Positions 19,949-30,046 of a DNA stretch of 64,000 bases are shown one piece after another. Source of the DNA: Actinomycetales bacterium Actino_02 (GTDB lineage Bacteria > Actinomycetota > Actinomycetes > Propionibacteriales > Propionibacteriaceae). The notes below the pieces were generated by a model, which saw only the letters and a program-made list of their open reading frames with translations, had not been told where the DNA came from and searched no databases. The stretch covers positions 44,115 to 108,114 of the forward strand of contig LUYM01000005.1 of the NCBI GenBank assembly GCA_001603275.1. Reading direction: 5' to 3'. Every line of letters begins with the position of its first letter. Position 1 is the stretch's first letter. Both the position numbers and the translations under genes were made by a program.

Positions 19949-21748
19949 GTGAGCCCGGTTATCTCGGTAGTCCCCTCGGGGAGTCCGCCCGCCCCGGAGT
20001 GGGAGGCCCTTGCTCGAGCGGTTCGGCCGCAGCACCGCCCGGCCGGGCTGGTCGGCTTCCTCGGCCGCCACCACGTCGCCCTCTTCGTACTCAGCCTGGC
20101 TGCGCTGGCCCTGGCCGGCTGGTTGCGGCTGCCCTGGGTGGGCCTGGCCAGCTGGCTGGTCGGCGCCGGCGTGGACTGGCTGGTCACGGCGGCAGCTGCG
20201 GCGAGCTCTCGCCGTCTGGCGGCGGTGGGCGGTGGGTCGCAGCAGCGCGCCGTGCTGCGCAGCCTGGTCGCCGCCGGCCTGATCGCCGCCCTTCCGGCGG
20301 CCACGGCGGCCAATGCCGCTCTCACCTACCTCAGTGCCGTGCTGGTGATCCAGCTGGTCTGGCTGCTGCAGCCGGCTCTGGCCGGGTGGCTGTTCCGAGC
20401 AGCGCCGCCGCTGCGCTACCCGGCCGGCGCCACGGCGTCCGCCCCGATCGGCGAGCATGCCGCCGTCTACGCCCGCGGCATCGGGACCCCCGGCGTCGTG
20501 GTGGCCCTGGAGGCGGCCATGCTGGTGGTGTCGCTGCTGACTGCCGCAGCGACGCCTGACTCACTGTGGGTGCTGTTCGACTACTGCTTCGCGGTGGCGA
20601 TCGCCGAGACCGCGCTGATCTACCTGGGCTGGACCACCTGGCAGGCCATGCAACTGCGCCGCCGGGCCGCCGAGGCTGCCACCGCGGTGCTGGCCGAGCT
20701 GGACGCCCTGGCCCCCCGCGTGGTGATCCACCTCGGGCTCCCGGCATCCGGAGCCGAGGAGGCCGCCTCGTGGCTGTCCGCCCTGGACGCCGCCGATGCC
20801 GACGCGGTGATCGTGGTGGCTTGGGCCGACCAACTGAGCCAGCTGCCGCCGACCCGGACCCCGGTGGTCTACGCGCCGGGCTCGCGGGAGCGGGAGGTGC
20901 TGGGGCTGGCCTCGCTGCGGGCAGCGGTCCACATCGGCCTGGACCAGGGGAGTGGCCCGCTGCTGCGCCGTCCGGGCCTGCGCCAGATTCTGATCGATCC
21001 GGACAATGCCGACCTTCCCGCCGACGCCGGCCGGCTGGCCGCCGCCATGGACGAGGTCTGGCTGGCCGGCCCGGCCGCTGTCGAGCGCTACCGGGACGCC
21101 GACGTGGAGCTCACCGACGAGCAGGTGCGGATCATCGGACGACCACAGGCCGCAGCGCTGCTGCCAGGCTCGACCGGCAACACCCGTCCGGTCCTGCTCT
21201 ATGCGCCCACTGTCGGCGGCGACTCGCGGTTCTCCTCGCTGGAGGTGATCGGGCCGCAGCTGATCGACGCCCTGCTGGAGCGGCACCCGGAGGTCGATGT
21301 CTGGTTCCGGCCGCCGGACGGAGCCGCCGAGCCGTCGCAGCAGTCGGCGATCGCGCAGTTGGAGGCCCGGTTGGGCCGAGCCGGCCGTCCGCATCTGGTC
21401 ACTACCGATCGGGGACTGTCGGTGGCCGAGTGCCTGAACGCCGCCGACGTGCTGATCACCGACATCTCGACCCTGGCCACCGACTTCTTGGCCACCGGTC
21501 GTCCGATCATCGTCTGCGACCCGCTGGGCCGCCCGCAGCCGGACGCCATCGCCGCCCATCTCAGCCTGGCCGGCTGCTACCTGGTGCATCCGGGGGTGCG
21601 TGAGGTCGAACTCGTGCTGGGGCTGGCCCTCGGCGACGACCCGTTGCGCCCGGCCCGGGAACGGCTTCGCGACCAGTATCTGGGCAGCGAGCCCGGGACC
21701 GCCCCGGCGGCGATGGCGGCAAACCTGATCCGGGTGGCGTCGTCCTGA
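19949..21748 (+). CDS. TagF-like CDP-glycerol glycerophosphotransferase family membrane protein
   Basis: 599 residues. The N-terminal third is hydrophobic (about five to six spans between 45 and 230). The rest is a GT-B-like domain: LLYAPTVGGDSRFSSLEVIG, then the TagF-type end motif ITDISTLATDFLATGRPIIV, which parallels ITDYSSVMFDYSVTGRP in the second TagF-like protein at 35.5 kb. The conserved His pair of active TagF enzymes was not evident, so a divergent or non-polymerising transferase is possible. GTG start, apparently leaderless. Its position before Pgi and the polymer exporter suggests a role in surface polymer synthesis. Confidence 0.6.
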   Translation: MSPVISVVPSGSPPAPEWEALARAVRPQHRPAGLVGFLGRHHVALFVLSLAALALAGWLRLPWVGLASWLVGAGVDWLVTAAAAASSRRLAAVGGGSQQRAVLRSLVAAGLIAALPAATAANAALTYLSAVLVIQLVWLLQPALAGWLFRAAPPLRYPAGATASAPIGEHAAVYARGIGTPGVVVALEAAMLVVSLLTAAATPDSLWVLFDYCFAVAIAETALIYLGWTTWQAMQLRRRAAEAATAVLAELDALAPRVVIHLGLPASGAEEAASWLSALDAADADAVIVVAWADQLSQLPPTRTPVVYAPGSREREVLGLASLRAAVHIGLDQGSGPLLRRPGLRQILIDPDNADLPADAGRLAAAMDEVWLAGPAAVERYRDADVELTDEQVRIIGRPQAAALLPGSTGNTRPVLLYAPTVGGDSRFSSLEVIGPQLIDALLERHPEVDVWFRPPDGAAEPSQQSAIAQLEARLGRAGRPHLVTTDRGLSVAECLNAADVLITDISTLATDFLATGRPIIVCDPLGRPQPDAIAAHLSLAGCYLVHPGVREVELVLGLALGDDPLRPARERLRDQYLGSEPGTAPAAMAANLIRVASS

Positions 21749-21788
21749 GTGGCAGGCGGACGTGGTGAAAGTTGCCGAAACGACCTCT

Positions 21789-21794
21789 TAGGCT
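21789..21794 (+). promoter_or_regulatory. -10 box of leaderless pgi
   Basis: TAGGCT followed by GGGGGC and the ATG (6-nt spacer). The G-run could instead be a weak ribosome site. Confidence 0.45.
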
Positions 21795-21800
21795 GGGGGC

Positions 21801-23477
21801 ATGAGTTCTCCCGTCGATCCCACTAGCACCCCGGCCTGGGCTGCGCTCCGCGCGCTGGCCGATAGCCAGGTCCCCAACCTGCGCGAGGCCTTCGCCACCG
21901 ACCCCGGACGGGCCGAGCGGCTCAGCCTGAGCGCGGCAGACCTGTTCGTCGACCTGTCGAAGAACCTTGTCGACGACCAGATCCTGGCCACCCTGGTTGA
22001 GCTGGCCGAGCAGGTCGGCCTGGCTGAGCGCCGGGACGCGATGTTCGCCGGCGAGCGGATCAACGTCACCGAGAACCGTTCGGTGCTGCACACGGCGCTG
22101 CGCCGGCCGCGCACCGACTCGCTGGTGGTCGACGGCGTGGATGTGGTGGCCGAGGTGCACGCGGTGCTGGACCGGGTCTACGCCTTCGCCGACTCGGTGC
22201 GCAGCGGGGCCTGGAAGGGCGTCACCGGCAAGCCGATCAGCACCGTGGTGAACATCGGCATCGGTGGTTCCGATCTCGGCCCGGTGATGGTCTACGAGGC
22301 GCTCAAGCCGTACGTCCAGCCCGGGCTGAGCTGCCGGTTCATCTCCAACATCGACCCGTCCGATGTCGCCGAGAAGACCGCGGACCTCGATCCGGAGACC
22401 ACGCTGTTCATCGTGGCGTCCAAGACGTTCACCACGCTGGAGACGCTGACCAACGCCCGGATGGCTCGGGACTGGTTCCTGGCCAGGCTGACCGAGTCCG
22501 GCGTCGTCGACGGCTCCGAGGTGTCCGCCAAGAACGCCATCAGCAAGCACTTCGTGGCCGTCTCCACAGCACTGGACAAGGTCGCCGACTTCGGCATCGA
22601 CCCGGCCAACGCTTTCGGCTTCTGGGATTGGGTCGGCGGACGCTACTCGGTCGATTCCGCGGTCGGCACCGCGGTGGCCGTGGCCATCGGCCCGGAGAAC
22701 TTCGCCGCCTTCCTGGACGGCTTCCACGCCATCGACGAGCATTTCGTGACGCAGCCGCTGGAGCGCAACGTCCCGGCGCTGATGGGCCTGCTGAACATCT
22801 GGTACGTGAACTTCCTGGGCGCATCCAGCCACGCTGTGCTGCCCTACGCGCAGTATCTGCACCGGTTCGCGGCCTACCTGCAGCAGCTCACCATGGAGTC
22901 CAACGGCAAGGGGGTGCGCAGCGACGGCAGCCCGGTGAGCGCGGCTACCGGCGAGATCTTCTGGGGCGAGCCCGGCACCAACGGCCAGCACGCCTTCTAC
23001 CAGCTGATCCACCAGGGCACCCGGCTGATCCCGGCCGACTTCATTGCTGTGGCCACGCCCGCGCACCCGATCCAGGACGGCGAGGCGGACGTTCACGAAC
23101 TGTTCTTGGCGAATTTCTTCGCGCAGACCAAGGCGCTGGCTTTCGGCAAGACCCCCGAGCAGGTCCGGGCCGAGGGGACGGCGGAGTCGATCGTCCCGGC
23201 TCGGGTGTTCAGCGGCAACCGTCCGACCACCTCGATCATGGCGCCGGCGCTGACCCCGTCGGTGGTCGGCCAGCTGATCGCCCTGTACGAGCACATCACC
23301 TTCACCCAGGGTGCGGTCTGGGGGATCAACAGCTTCGACCAGTGGGGTGTTGAGCTGGGCAAGCAGCTGGCCCTGCAGATCGCTCCGGCCGTTGCCGGTG
23401 ACCCCGACGCCCTGTCCGCCCAGGACCCGTCCACCGCCAATCTGGTCCGCTACTACCTGGCCAACCGGGCCCGGTAG
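21801..23477 (+). CDS. pgi: Glucose-6-phosphate isomerase
   Basis: 558 residues, the length of long-type bacterial PGI. It interconverts glucose-6-phosphate and fructose-6-phosphate. Signatures are [63 protein letters not shown] and [15 protein letters not shown]-like (here [18 protein letters not shown]). Catalytic Glu and His fall in MESNGKG and [11 protein letters not shown]. It probably has its own leaderless promoter. Sitting beside the polymer genes it could also feed UDP-sugar supply. Confidence 0.95.
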   Translation: MSSPVDPTSTPAWAALRALADSQVPNLREAFATDPGRAERLSLSAADLFVDLSKNLVDDQILATLVELAEQVGLAERRDAMFAGERINVTENRSVLHTALRRPRTDSLVVDGVDVVAEVHAVLDRVYAFADSVRSGAWKGVTGKPISTVVNIGIGGSDLGPVMVYEALKPYVQPGLSCRFISNIDPSDVAEKTADLDPETTLFIVASKTFTTLETLTNARMARDWFLARLTESGVVDGSEVSAKNAISKHFVAVSTALDKVADFGIDPANAFGFWDWVGGRYSVDSAVGTAVAVAIGPENFAAFLDGFHAIDEHFVTQPLERNVPALMGLLNIWYVNFLGASSHAVLPYAQYLHRFAAYLQQLTMESNGKGVRSDGSPVSAATGEIFWGEPGTNGQHAFYQLIHQGTRLIPADFIAVATPAHPIQDGEADVHELFLANFFAQTKALAFGKTPEQVRAEGTAESIVPARVFSGNRPTTSIMAPALTPSVVGQLIALYEHITFTQGAVWGINSFDQWGVELGKQLALQIAPAVAGDPDALSAQDPSTANLVRYYLANRAR

Positions 23478-23570
23478 CGGACCCCCCGCTGCCAGGGATT
23501 CGTCCACCGTGCACTAAACTCGCTGGGGCCCCATCGGACGGTGCGGGCCAACCAGGCGGAATGGAACCGG

Positions 23571-24416
23571 ATGAGCATCTCCGAAACGGCCGAGCGGCTG
23601 GGGCTGCATCGGGTCGGTGCTCGCGCTGCCCTGATCCCCTACCTACGGGAAACCTGGGAGCGGCGTGAGTTCATCACCACGATGGCCCGCTACCGGATGT
23701 CGGCGCAGAACCAGGAGAACCGGCTCGGCGCCTTCTGGTTGCTGCTGAGGCCGACTCTGAATGCGGCCATCTACGGCCTGATCTTCGGTGTCCTGCAGGG
23801 CAACCATCGCGGTGACGACTACCCGGCCAAGGTGGTCATCGGCGTGTTCCTGTTCGGCTTCTTCTCCGCCTGCTTCTCCCAGGGCGCCAAGGCGATCACC
23901 GGCAACCGTCCGCTGGTGCAGTCGTTGGCCTTCCCCCGAGTAGCGCTACCGCTGGCCGTGGTGATCGAGCAGTTCTACACGCTGCTGCTGTCCTTGATCG
24001 TGATGTTCATCATCGTGGTGATACTCGGCCATCCGCCGGATATCCGTTGGCTGCTGATGGTGCCGCTGCTGGTCATCTACCTGCTGTTCAACACCGGGGT
24101 GGCCCTGATTACCGCACGGCTCACCGTGCACTTCCGGGATCTGACCCAGATTCTGCCGTTCGTCTCCCGGCTGCTGTTCTACACCTCCGGTGTCCTGTTC
24201 GACGTCACCAGCCTGTTCAAGGAGCACCCCTGGGTGGTGGAGGTGTACAACTGGCACCCGCTGTACCAGGTGCTCACCATCGCCCGCTCATCGCTGATGA
24301 CGCACATTCCCTACGACCTGAACTTCTGGTACTACCTGAGTGCCTGGGGTGTGGGGACCGCAGTAGTCGGCTTCGTCTTCTTCTGGCGAGCGGAGGAGCG
24401 CTATGGACGCGACTGA
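23571..24416 (+). CDS. tagG: ABC-2 polysaccharide/teichoic-acid export permease (TagG/Wzm type)
   Basis: 281 residues with six transmembrane segments and an amphipathic N-terminal region (LIPYLRETWERREFI). Motifs match the O-antigen/teichoic-acid exporter family: MARYRMSAQNQENRLGAFW, LRPTLNAAIYGLIFG, and the re-entrant segment near RLLFYTSGVLFDVTSLF. The start ATG at 23571 fits the family N-terminus; a GTG at 23541 is possible. It overlaps the ATPase gene by 14 bp. Together they would move lipid-linked wall polymer across the membrane. Confidence 0.85.
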   Translation: MSISETAERLGLHRVGARAALIPYLRETWERREFITTMARYRMSAQNQENRLGAFWLLLRPTLNAAIYGLIFGVLQGNHRGDDYPAKVVIGVFLFGFFSACFSQGAKAITGNRPLVQSLAFPRVALPLAVVIEQFYTLLLSLIVMFIIVVILGHPPDIRWLLMVPLLVIYLLFNTGVALITARLTVHFRDLTQILPFVSRLLFYTSGVLFDVTSLFKEHPWVVEVYNWHPLYQVLTIARSSLMTHIPYDLNFWYYLSAWGVGTAVVGFVFFWRAEERYGRD

Positions 24417-25152
24417 GACCCGCCGCCCGGTGGTGATGGTCGACGAGCTGCACGTCGAGTACAAGGTCTATGCCAGCGGCAAGGCAGTCAGCCCGAGCGC
24501 CAAGGCGCTGCGCGGCCCGCGCGGCATTCGGACGGTGCACGCCCTGAAGGGCATCTCCTTCACCGCCTATGAGAACGAGTCAATCGGAGTGATCGGCTCC
24601 AACGGCTCGGGCAAGTCGACGCTGATGCGCGCCATGGTCGGGCTGACCCCGCCGAGCCAGGGGGCGGTCTATGCCACCTCCCGTCCGAACATGCTGGGGG
24701 TGGGGGCGGCGCTGTTGCCGGATCTGTCCGGTGACCGCAACATCGTCCTGGGCGGCTTGGCGCTGGGCTTCAAGCGCAGCGAGATCGCCAGCCTGCGCGA
24801 CGAGATCATCGAGTTCTCCGAGCTTCAGGACTTCATCGATCTGCCGATGCGGACCTACTCCTCGGGCATGCAGGCGCGGCTCAAGTTCGCCATCGCGGCC
24901 TCCAAGCAGCACGAGATCCTGATCATCGACGAGGCGCTTTCGGTTGGTGACAAGCGCTTCCGCGAACGCAGCGAGGCGCGGATCCGGGAGATCCGAGATG
25001 CGGCCGGCACCATCTTCCTGGTGTCGCACTCGATGACCTCGATCCGCAGCACCTGCAATCGGACGATCTGGCTGGACAAGGGCGTGCTGGTGATGGACGG
25101 CGAGACCGAAGAGGTCGTCACGGCCTACGAAGAGTCCCGCATCCCGCGCTGA
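24403..25152 (+). CDS. tagH: ABC exporter ATPase (TagH/Wzt type)
   Basis: 249 residues with Walker A GSNGSGKST (about 66-74), the ABC signature YSSGMQARL, Walker B ILIIDEALSVGD and a switch-region VSHSM. DEALSVGD is typical of the polysaccharide and teichoic-acid exporter subfamily. There is no C-terminal carbohydrate-binding extension as in Wzt of capped O-antigens, so the substrate is not expected to need terminal-cap recognition. It overlaps the permease by 14 bp. Confidence 0.88.
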   Translation: MDATETRRPVVMVDELHVEYKVYASGKAVSPSAKALRGPRGIRTVHALKGISFTAYENESIGVIGSNGSGKSTLMRAMVGLTPPSQGAVYATSRPNMLGVGAALLPDLSGDRNIVLGGLALGFKRSEIASLRDEIIEFSELQDFIDLPMRTYSSGMQARLKFAIAASKQHEILIIDEALSVGDKRFRERSEARIREIRDAAGTIFLVSHSMTSIRSTCNRTIWLDKGVLVMDGETEEVVTAYEESRIPR

Positions 25153-25187
25153 CCTCGCACCGGGCCGTCGGGTCGGCGACTCGGATG

Positions 25188-26666
25188 TCAGCTAGCCGGA
25201 TCGGCGGCGATCTGAGGGTTGGCGTCCTCGGTGGGCGCTACCTCGTGGGGCTCGACCAGCCACCCGTGCGCATTGGCGGTGATCGCGACTCCTGCGGCCA
25301 CGCAGAGGCCCGGGACGATGCCCCAGCTCAGGTAGGTCTTGAACGCCCCGTAGCAAGCGGCGAACGGAATCAGCACGCTGACCGCGCGGCGCATCCACGG
25401 GCCCAGGGCGGACAGTCCCACGAACGAGATCCAGATCAGCAGGTACCACTCCCGGAACGCCGGGGAGCCGAGGATCACCGCCAGGGACGCCCCGGCCAGG
25501 AAGTCGAACGGACGGTGCCGGCACCGCACATAGAGCACGGCCACAGCCACGATGGCCAGGGCCAGCGCGATCGAGTTCGTCACCCCGAACAGCTCTGAGG
25601 ACGTCCGCTGTCCCAGCAGGGTGCGGACGATGATGATCCCTTCGCTGAGGATCCGGGCTGGGGTGCCGGTCCGGACTGCGTTCATAGACGAGGCACCGGC
25701 CTGGGCCGAGGTGAGCACTCGGGTGCCGAAGCCGCACAGGAAGCTGACGGCCACCATCGAGGCCACCGCGATCGCCACCGAAAGGGCCGTCCGGGCGATC
25801 GTTCGCGGCCAGCGCTCGGTGCGAGTGGCCGGGGCCAGCAGCGCCACCGGTACCGCAGCCAGCAGCGCCGGCTGTTTGATGGCGGCCGCGACGCCGACCA
25901 TCAGAGCACCCCAGACAAGGCCGTGCCGGCGCAGCGCCAGGACGAGCGCGACCGCCATCACCCCGGCCATCAGCATGTCGATGTGCATTCCGCCGAAGCC
26001 GTGGATGAACGTGAGCGGATTGAACACGCCCAGCCACAGCGCGGTGCGAGGATCGACCCCGGCGCGCGCGGCCAGCCGCGGCAGCGACCAGGCCAGCAGG
26101 CCCAGCCCGATGACGGCCAGCACCCGCATGGCTACCACGGTCCAGTACCAATGAGCTCCGGTGGCCCAGGTGATCAACCCCATCAGCCGCACAGCGAGCG
26201 GAGGATAGACCGACATGGTGCCGTACCAGGTGTCGCCCACCCGGAAGGGACTCCCGGTGGTGCCCAGGCCGGTGACGTAGGGATCGATGCCCCGGCTCAC
26301 CATCCAGCCGATGTCTGAGTAGTAGCGGGCATCGGAGGACAGGACTCCGGCCAGCGGGAGGAGCGGCAGCGCCCAGAACACGAAGACCAGCCAGAACCGC
26401 GGACGCTCCCGCTGCGCCTCCCGGCGCAGCAGCATCCAGGCCAACAACAGCAGGGCAACGCCGAGGAAGGTGATGGCGCCACGGGCATCGGGGTCGAAGG
26501 CTTCGTTGACCCGACGTCCCCACCAACTGTGCTCGAGGTTGTCGCCCCCGGCCATCCAGGCGATGCGTCCGAAGGCCAGGGTGCAGGAGCCCAGCAGGCC
26601 GACCCAGGCCGCAGTCGGCACTGCTGCACGAAGGCCGGCAGGTCGGCGGGTTCTGGGACGTTCCAC
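25188..26666 (-). CDS. GT-C polyprenol-phosphate mannosyltransferase-like membrane protein (MptB-like)
   Basis: About 492 residues with roughly a dozen hydrophobic segments. The first periplasmic loop carries DARYYSDIGWMVSRGIDPY, then TWYGTMSVYPPLAVRLM, the acidic/aromatic pattern of actinobacterial alpha-1,6-mannosyltransferases of the MptA/MptB group. Those extend lipoglycan mannans from polyprenol-phosphate-mannose outside the membrane. The frame opens at a TTG (26693); a GTG at 26666 with AATACT 8 nt upstream is preferred. It is convergent with the exporter ATPase. The glycosyltransferase-C class is likely, the sugar uncertain. Confidence 0.65.
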   Translation of the reverse strand: MERPRTRRPAGLRAAVPTAAWVGLLGSCTLAFGRIAWMAGGDNLEHSWWGRRVNEAFDPDARGAITFLGVALLLLAWMLLRREAQRERPRFWLVFVFWALPLLPLAGVLSSDARYYSDIGWMVSRGIDPYVTGLGTTGSPFRVGDTWYGTMSVYPPLAVRLMGLITWATGAHWYWTVVAMRVLAVIGLGLLAWSLPRLAARAGVDPRTALWLGVFNPLTFIHGFGGMHIDMLMAGVMAVALVLALRRHGLVWGALMVGVAAAIKQPALLAAVPVALLAPATRTERWPRTIARTALSVAIAVASMVAVSFLCGFGTRVLTSAQAGASSMNAVRTGTPARILSEGIIIVRTLLGQRTSSELFGVTNSIALALAIVAVAVLYVRCRHRPFDFLAGASLAVILGSPAFREWYLLIWISFVGLSALGPWMRRAVSVLIPFAACYGAFKTYLSWGIVPGLCVAAGVAITANAHGWLVEPHEVAPTEDANPQIAADPAS

Positions 26667-26762
26667 GTCTTCCGAGTATTCCCGCCCGGCCAAGGCCTCG
26701 CTACCTGTGACCGGCCTATGAGCGAACCGACCCCAAACTGACCGGTCGGGCCCCGCTCGGGG

Positions 26763-28373
26763 TCACTTCATGGTGATGGGGACGGCCTGACCTGAGCCGA
26801 GCGACGTGGGCGTGGTCGCCGTGGAGAGCCGGTACTGGGTGACCGCGCCGTCCTGCACATTGATCCACACGCTGGTGGTGGCGTAGCCACTCTTGACCAT
26901 GCGCAGCCAGTGGCCACCTTCGGCCAGTCCACGAATGGTGAAGTTGCCCGAGCTGTTGGTCTGAGTGACTTCCTCTACTTCACGGTCAGCGGTGGAAGCG
27001 GTCAAGGACGTGACCCAGACCGTCTGCAGAGCGACACTGCTGGAGTTCTTCACGGTGCCGGTGAGGACGGCCCCGGTGACCAATGTCGTGTCCGGTGCGG
27101 TGACCGTCGACCCGGCGCTGGGAACCGAAAGCACCTTGGCTGTGCTGGAGACGGTGGTGGTAGCTGCGTCGGTCACCCAGCGCGACACGTAATCGCCGGT
27201 GCCCAGATAGGTGAGCAGCACCTTGTAGCTGCCAGGCCGCACGCTGGCCGAGTAGGTGCCCGAGGAGTCCAGATCCGACTCGGCGACCAACTCGCCGGAA
27301 CTGGTGTAGATCATGGCCTCCACATCACCGGGCGCAGGGCCGATCACCTTGCCTGTGATGGTTCCTCGCGGTACCCGAGTCTTGGCGATCTGGTAGGCCG
27401 AGCGGTCGCTCTTCTGCGCCTTGAGGGCGTCAACCACCATCACCCGGACGTAGTACGTGGTGTTGTTGGCCAGGCCGGTCAGCGTGACGCTGCTGTCCGT
27501 GGCCGGCACGTACGTTGAGGCCGACGAGCTCATGCTCGAACTGGTCGAGTACTGCACCCGGAACTGATAGTCCTCGGCCACGTCGGCGGGAGCGTCCCAA
27601 CTCACCTTCACCGTGCTCGGTGTCTGTTCGCTCACCTGCAGGTTCGACGGTGCCGGGATGTCGTAGTTGGAGGTGGTGAGGCTGATCTCCCTCGAGTATG
27701 GACTCATGGTGATCTTCGGCGTGTAGTCGGCCGTCCCCGGAGTTCCGATCGCGGGCTGCTGCACTGCCACCTTCAGCCAGTAGGCGGTGTTCCGCCGGAG
27801 ATGGTCGCTGGTGTCCTTGCCGTACAGGGTGAAGTTCTCGACCTGATTCCAGACGTAGCGAGCCTTGTCGGTGCGGTTGTAGTAGCGCACCTGGTAGCCC
27901 GGCGCGCCGGAAACCGGCTGCCAACTGAGCTCCACCCAGCTGCTGGCGATGTTGGCTGCGGCCAGACCGCTCGGGGCACCGTAGCTGTAGAACGTCTTGG
28001 CGCTCTTGGAGGTGTTGCCCCAGCTATTCAACTGATTCCCGGACGCGTCGACGCCGACGACCTGGAAGTAGTAGGTCTTCTTGGCGCCCAGACCGGAGAT
28101 GTTCGTGAACGGGGTGGTGATGGCCGCACCCTCCACCGTGGTGACGGTGGTGGCACTGCTCATCTTCGATGACGTCGAGTAGCGCACCCGGTAGCTGGCC
28201 GCACCGCTGACCGCGGTCCAGCTGAGCTTGACCACATCGGCGCCGAGCGCCTTGGTGGTGGGCTTAGGGCCGGCGGCCGCTTGGGCGACATCCATACCGG
28301 CGAAGCCGGTCAGGGCGAGGGCGAAAGCGACGATCAGGGCCAGGCGTCGCAGCAGGCTTGGGGTTCGGTTCAT
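26763..28373 (-). CDS. Secreted fibronectin type III protein with carboxypeptidase-regulatory-like domains
   Basis: 536 residues. A signal peptide (ALIVAFALALTGFAGMDVAQA) is followed by three FN3 modules (each with LSWxxVSGAxxYxVRYST-type strands, about 35-345) and two CarboxypepD_reg-like beta domains (GTITGKVIGPAPGDVEAMIY; GAVLTGTVKNSSSVALQTV). No enzyme module is present, so it is likely a wall or substrate binding protein. The ATG at 28373 has GAGGGG upstream and lies 11 bp after the PLD-like gene, so the pair is one operon. Its FN3 modules resemble those of the nuclease-like protein at 38-40 kb. Confidence 0.8.
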   Translation of the reverse strand: MNRTPSLLRRLALIVAFALALTGFAGMDVAQAAAGPKPTTKALGADVVKLSWTAVSGAASYRVRYSTSSKMSSATTVTTVEGAAITTPFTNISGLGAKKTYYFQVVGVDASGNQLNSWGNTSKSAKTFYSYGAPSGLAAANIASSWVELSWQPVSGAPGYQVRYYNRTDKARYVWNQVENFTLYGKDTSDHLRRNTAYWLKVAVQQPAIGTPGTADYTPKITMSPYSREISLTTSNYDIPAPSNLQVSEQTPSTVKVSWDAPADVAEDYQFRVQYSTSSSMSSSASTYVPATDSSVTLTGLANNTTYYVRVMVVDALKAQKSDRSAYQIAKTRVPRGTITGKVIGPAPGDVEAMIYTSSGELVAESDLDSSGTYSASVRPGSYKVLLTYLGTGDYVSRWVTDAATTTVSSTAKVLSVPSAGSTVTAPDTTLVTGAVLTGTVKNSSSVALQTVWVTSLTASTADREVEEVTQTNSSGNFTIRGLAEGGHWLRMVKSGYATTSVWINVQDGAVTQYRLSTATTPTSLGSGQAVPITMK

Positions 28374-28384
28374 CTGTAGCCCCC

Positions 28385-29911
28385 TCACTTGCACTTCTTC
28401 GAGCCCTGGTTGAGCTCATACCAGCCGGATAGGTACTCGCCATAGACCCGGCGCAAGTCGTCCTGGTACGCCGAGGATGCTCGCCGAGCATCGAAGGTCA
28501 GCGTGTGCTCCTCGCTGTAGCGCAGGCCCGAGGTGGACATGTTCGCGGTGCCGAGCATCGCCCGTCCGTTGTTGCCGGTGGCCGGGCCGACCAGAATCAG
28601 CTTGGTGTGCATGGCCACGGCCGTGCAGCGGTAGCTGATCTTGGCCTTGTTCAGGATCTTGATCACCGTCTTGGAGATGGTGGTGGAGCCGCCCTGCTGA
28701 GTCATCAGCATCCGGACGTCGCAGCCGCGCGACTGCAGCCGGGACAGCGCATTGGCCATCGTGGTGGCCTTAGTGTCGGTCAGCTTGAACATGGCGATCC
28801 GGACCCGCTTGTCCACCGTGCAGTCGATGTTGTCGAAGGCTGCGATGTAGGGGTCGGTCACGCTGAGCGGCTGTGGGCTGAAGGTGATGAAGGTGCCACG
28901 GCCGGCGTCGGTGCCGTGCGGATTCAAGGTGTCCACCCAGATGCCGCGCTGGCGGCTGCTCGAGAGGTTCTTCTTCAGCGTTGCCGGGAACCGGGAGTTG
29001 CTGGTGCAGCCGTAGCGGGCACAGGCCGCCATGCCGTCGTAGCGGACGTTCAGCTGCTTGGTCAGCTCTCGGTCACCGTAGATGACCGTGACTTCCTGCA
29101 AGTAGTTCCGAATCTGGCTTCGCGCCCAGTTGCCCGACGAGGAGATCACCGCGGGCTGAGCCGAGTCGGCGGAGCGGGCGGTGGCTGATCCGTCGTTGTC
29201 TCGATCCCAGATGGTGTCGCTGATCGTCACGAACTTCTCGTGGTTGATCGCGTAGGGGAAGGTCTTGGTCGAGTTGGTGTTGAAGCACCCGTTGATGCAC
29301 TTCTCGATGCCGCGGGTCGCGACCGCCGTGCCGTCGGAGTTGGTGCTGAAGCCGGAGATGCCGGCGATCGTGAGCAGTCGCTTGTTGATCAGCGACCAGG
29401 CCGAAGCGGGCGTGATCGAGCCGCCGTCGAGGACCAGGCCGATCTTCACATTGCGGTTCTTCTTCACGTACTCCAGGGCGTCATAGATGACCTCGGGATC
29501 GGACTCCGGACGGCTGCCCAGAGTCGAAGCCGGGTCTGCGCCGGCCTTCAGACCGGGCTGGGTCATCGTGCCGATCGCCCGGATGAAGTACATGCCGATC
29601 TTGATCTCGGAGTTGTTGGCCGCCCCGCAGATCACCTGGGCGATCTTCTTGGGGAAGTCCCACGGGGTCTGGTTCAGCGGGTCGTAGTAGCCCCGCACTT
29701 CCATGTCGTCGATGTTGAACCAGGCCTCGACGGCCCCCGGCTTCTCGGTGAAAGTTGGGCACGCTGAGGTCGTCGGGACTGAGATCACCGAGTCCTCTGT
29801 GTCGAAGCTGAGCGCTGCGGCGTGATTGGCCGTCAGAGCCAAGGACACTCCGATGGCGGCAATCGCTAGCGACGGCCGTATGGCCCTGACTTGGCGTTCT
29901 CCGACACCCAT
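28385..29911 (-). CDS. Secreted phospholipase D-like protein
   Basis: 508 residues with a signal peptide (LAIAAIGVSLALTANHAAA). There are two PLD-superfamily halves: NHEKFVTISDTIWDRDNDG, where the Asp falls one position late relative to HxKxxxxD, and HTKLILVGPATGNNGRAM with GTANMS, where the Asp position is Gly. Paired cysteines (KCINGC; CARYGC) suggest disulfides. Superfamily members cleave phosphodiesters in lipids or nucleic acids. Here the HKD motifs deviate, so the activity is uncertain. The start at 29911 is chosen for the signal peptide and GGAG site; the open frame begins at 29956. Confidence 0.75.
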   Translation of the reverse strand: MGVGERQVRAIRPSLAIAAIGVSLALTANHAAALSFDTEDSVISVPTTSACPTFTEKPGAVEAWFNIDDMEVRGYYDPLNQTPWDFPKKIAQVICGAANNSEIKIGMYFIRAIGTMTQPGLKAGADPASTLGSRPESDPEVIYDALEYVKKNRNVKIGLVLDGGSITPASAWSLINKRLLTIAGISGFSTNSDGTAVATRGIEKCINGCFNTNSTKTFPYAINHEKFVTISDTIWDRDNDGSATARSADSAQPAVISSSGNWARSQIRNYLQEVTVIYGDRELTKQLNVRYDGMAACARYGCTSNSRFPATLKKNLSSSRQRGIWVDTLNPHGTDAGRGTFITFSPQPLSVTDPYIAAFDNIDCTVDKRVRIAMFKLTDTKATTMANALSRLQSRGCDVRMLMTQQGGSTTISKTVIKILNKAKISYRCTAVAMHTKLILVGPATGNNGRAMLGTANMSTSGLRYSEEHTLTFDARRASSAYQDDLRRVYGEYLSGWYELNQGSKKCK

Positions 29912-30046
29912 ACTCTGAACTCCGTCCGGCTGACCTCGGTGCATCACTGCGCCCACTTGGGTATGACACGGTTTGATCTAGCATAGACACCAGACCTGTG
30001 AGACGTTGTCATCGTGACAATTAGTTGACCGGAGAGCGGGGTACGG

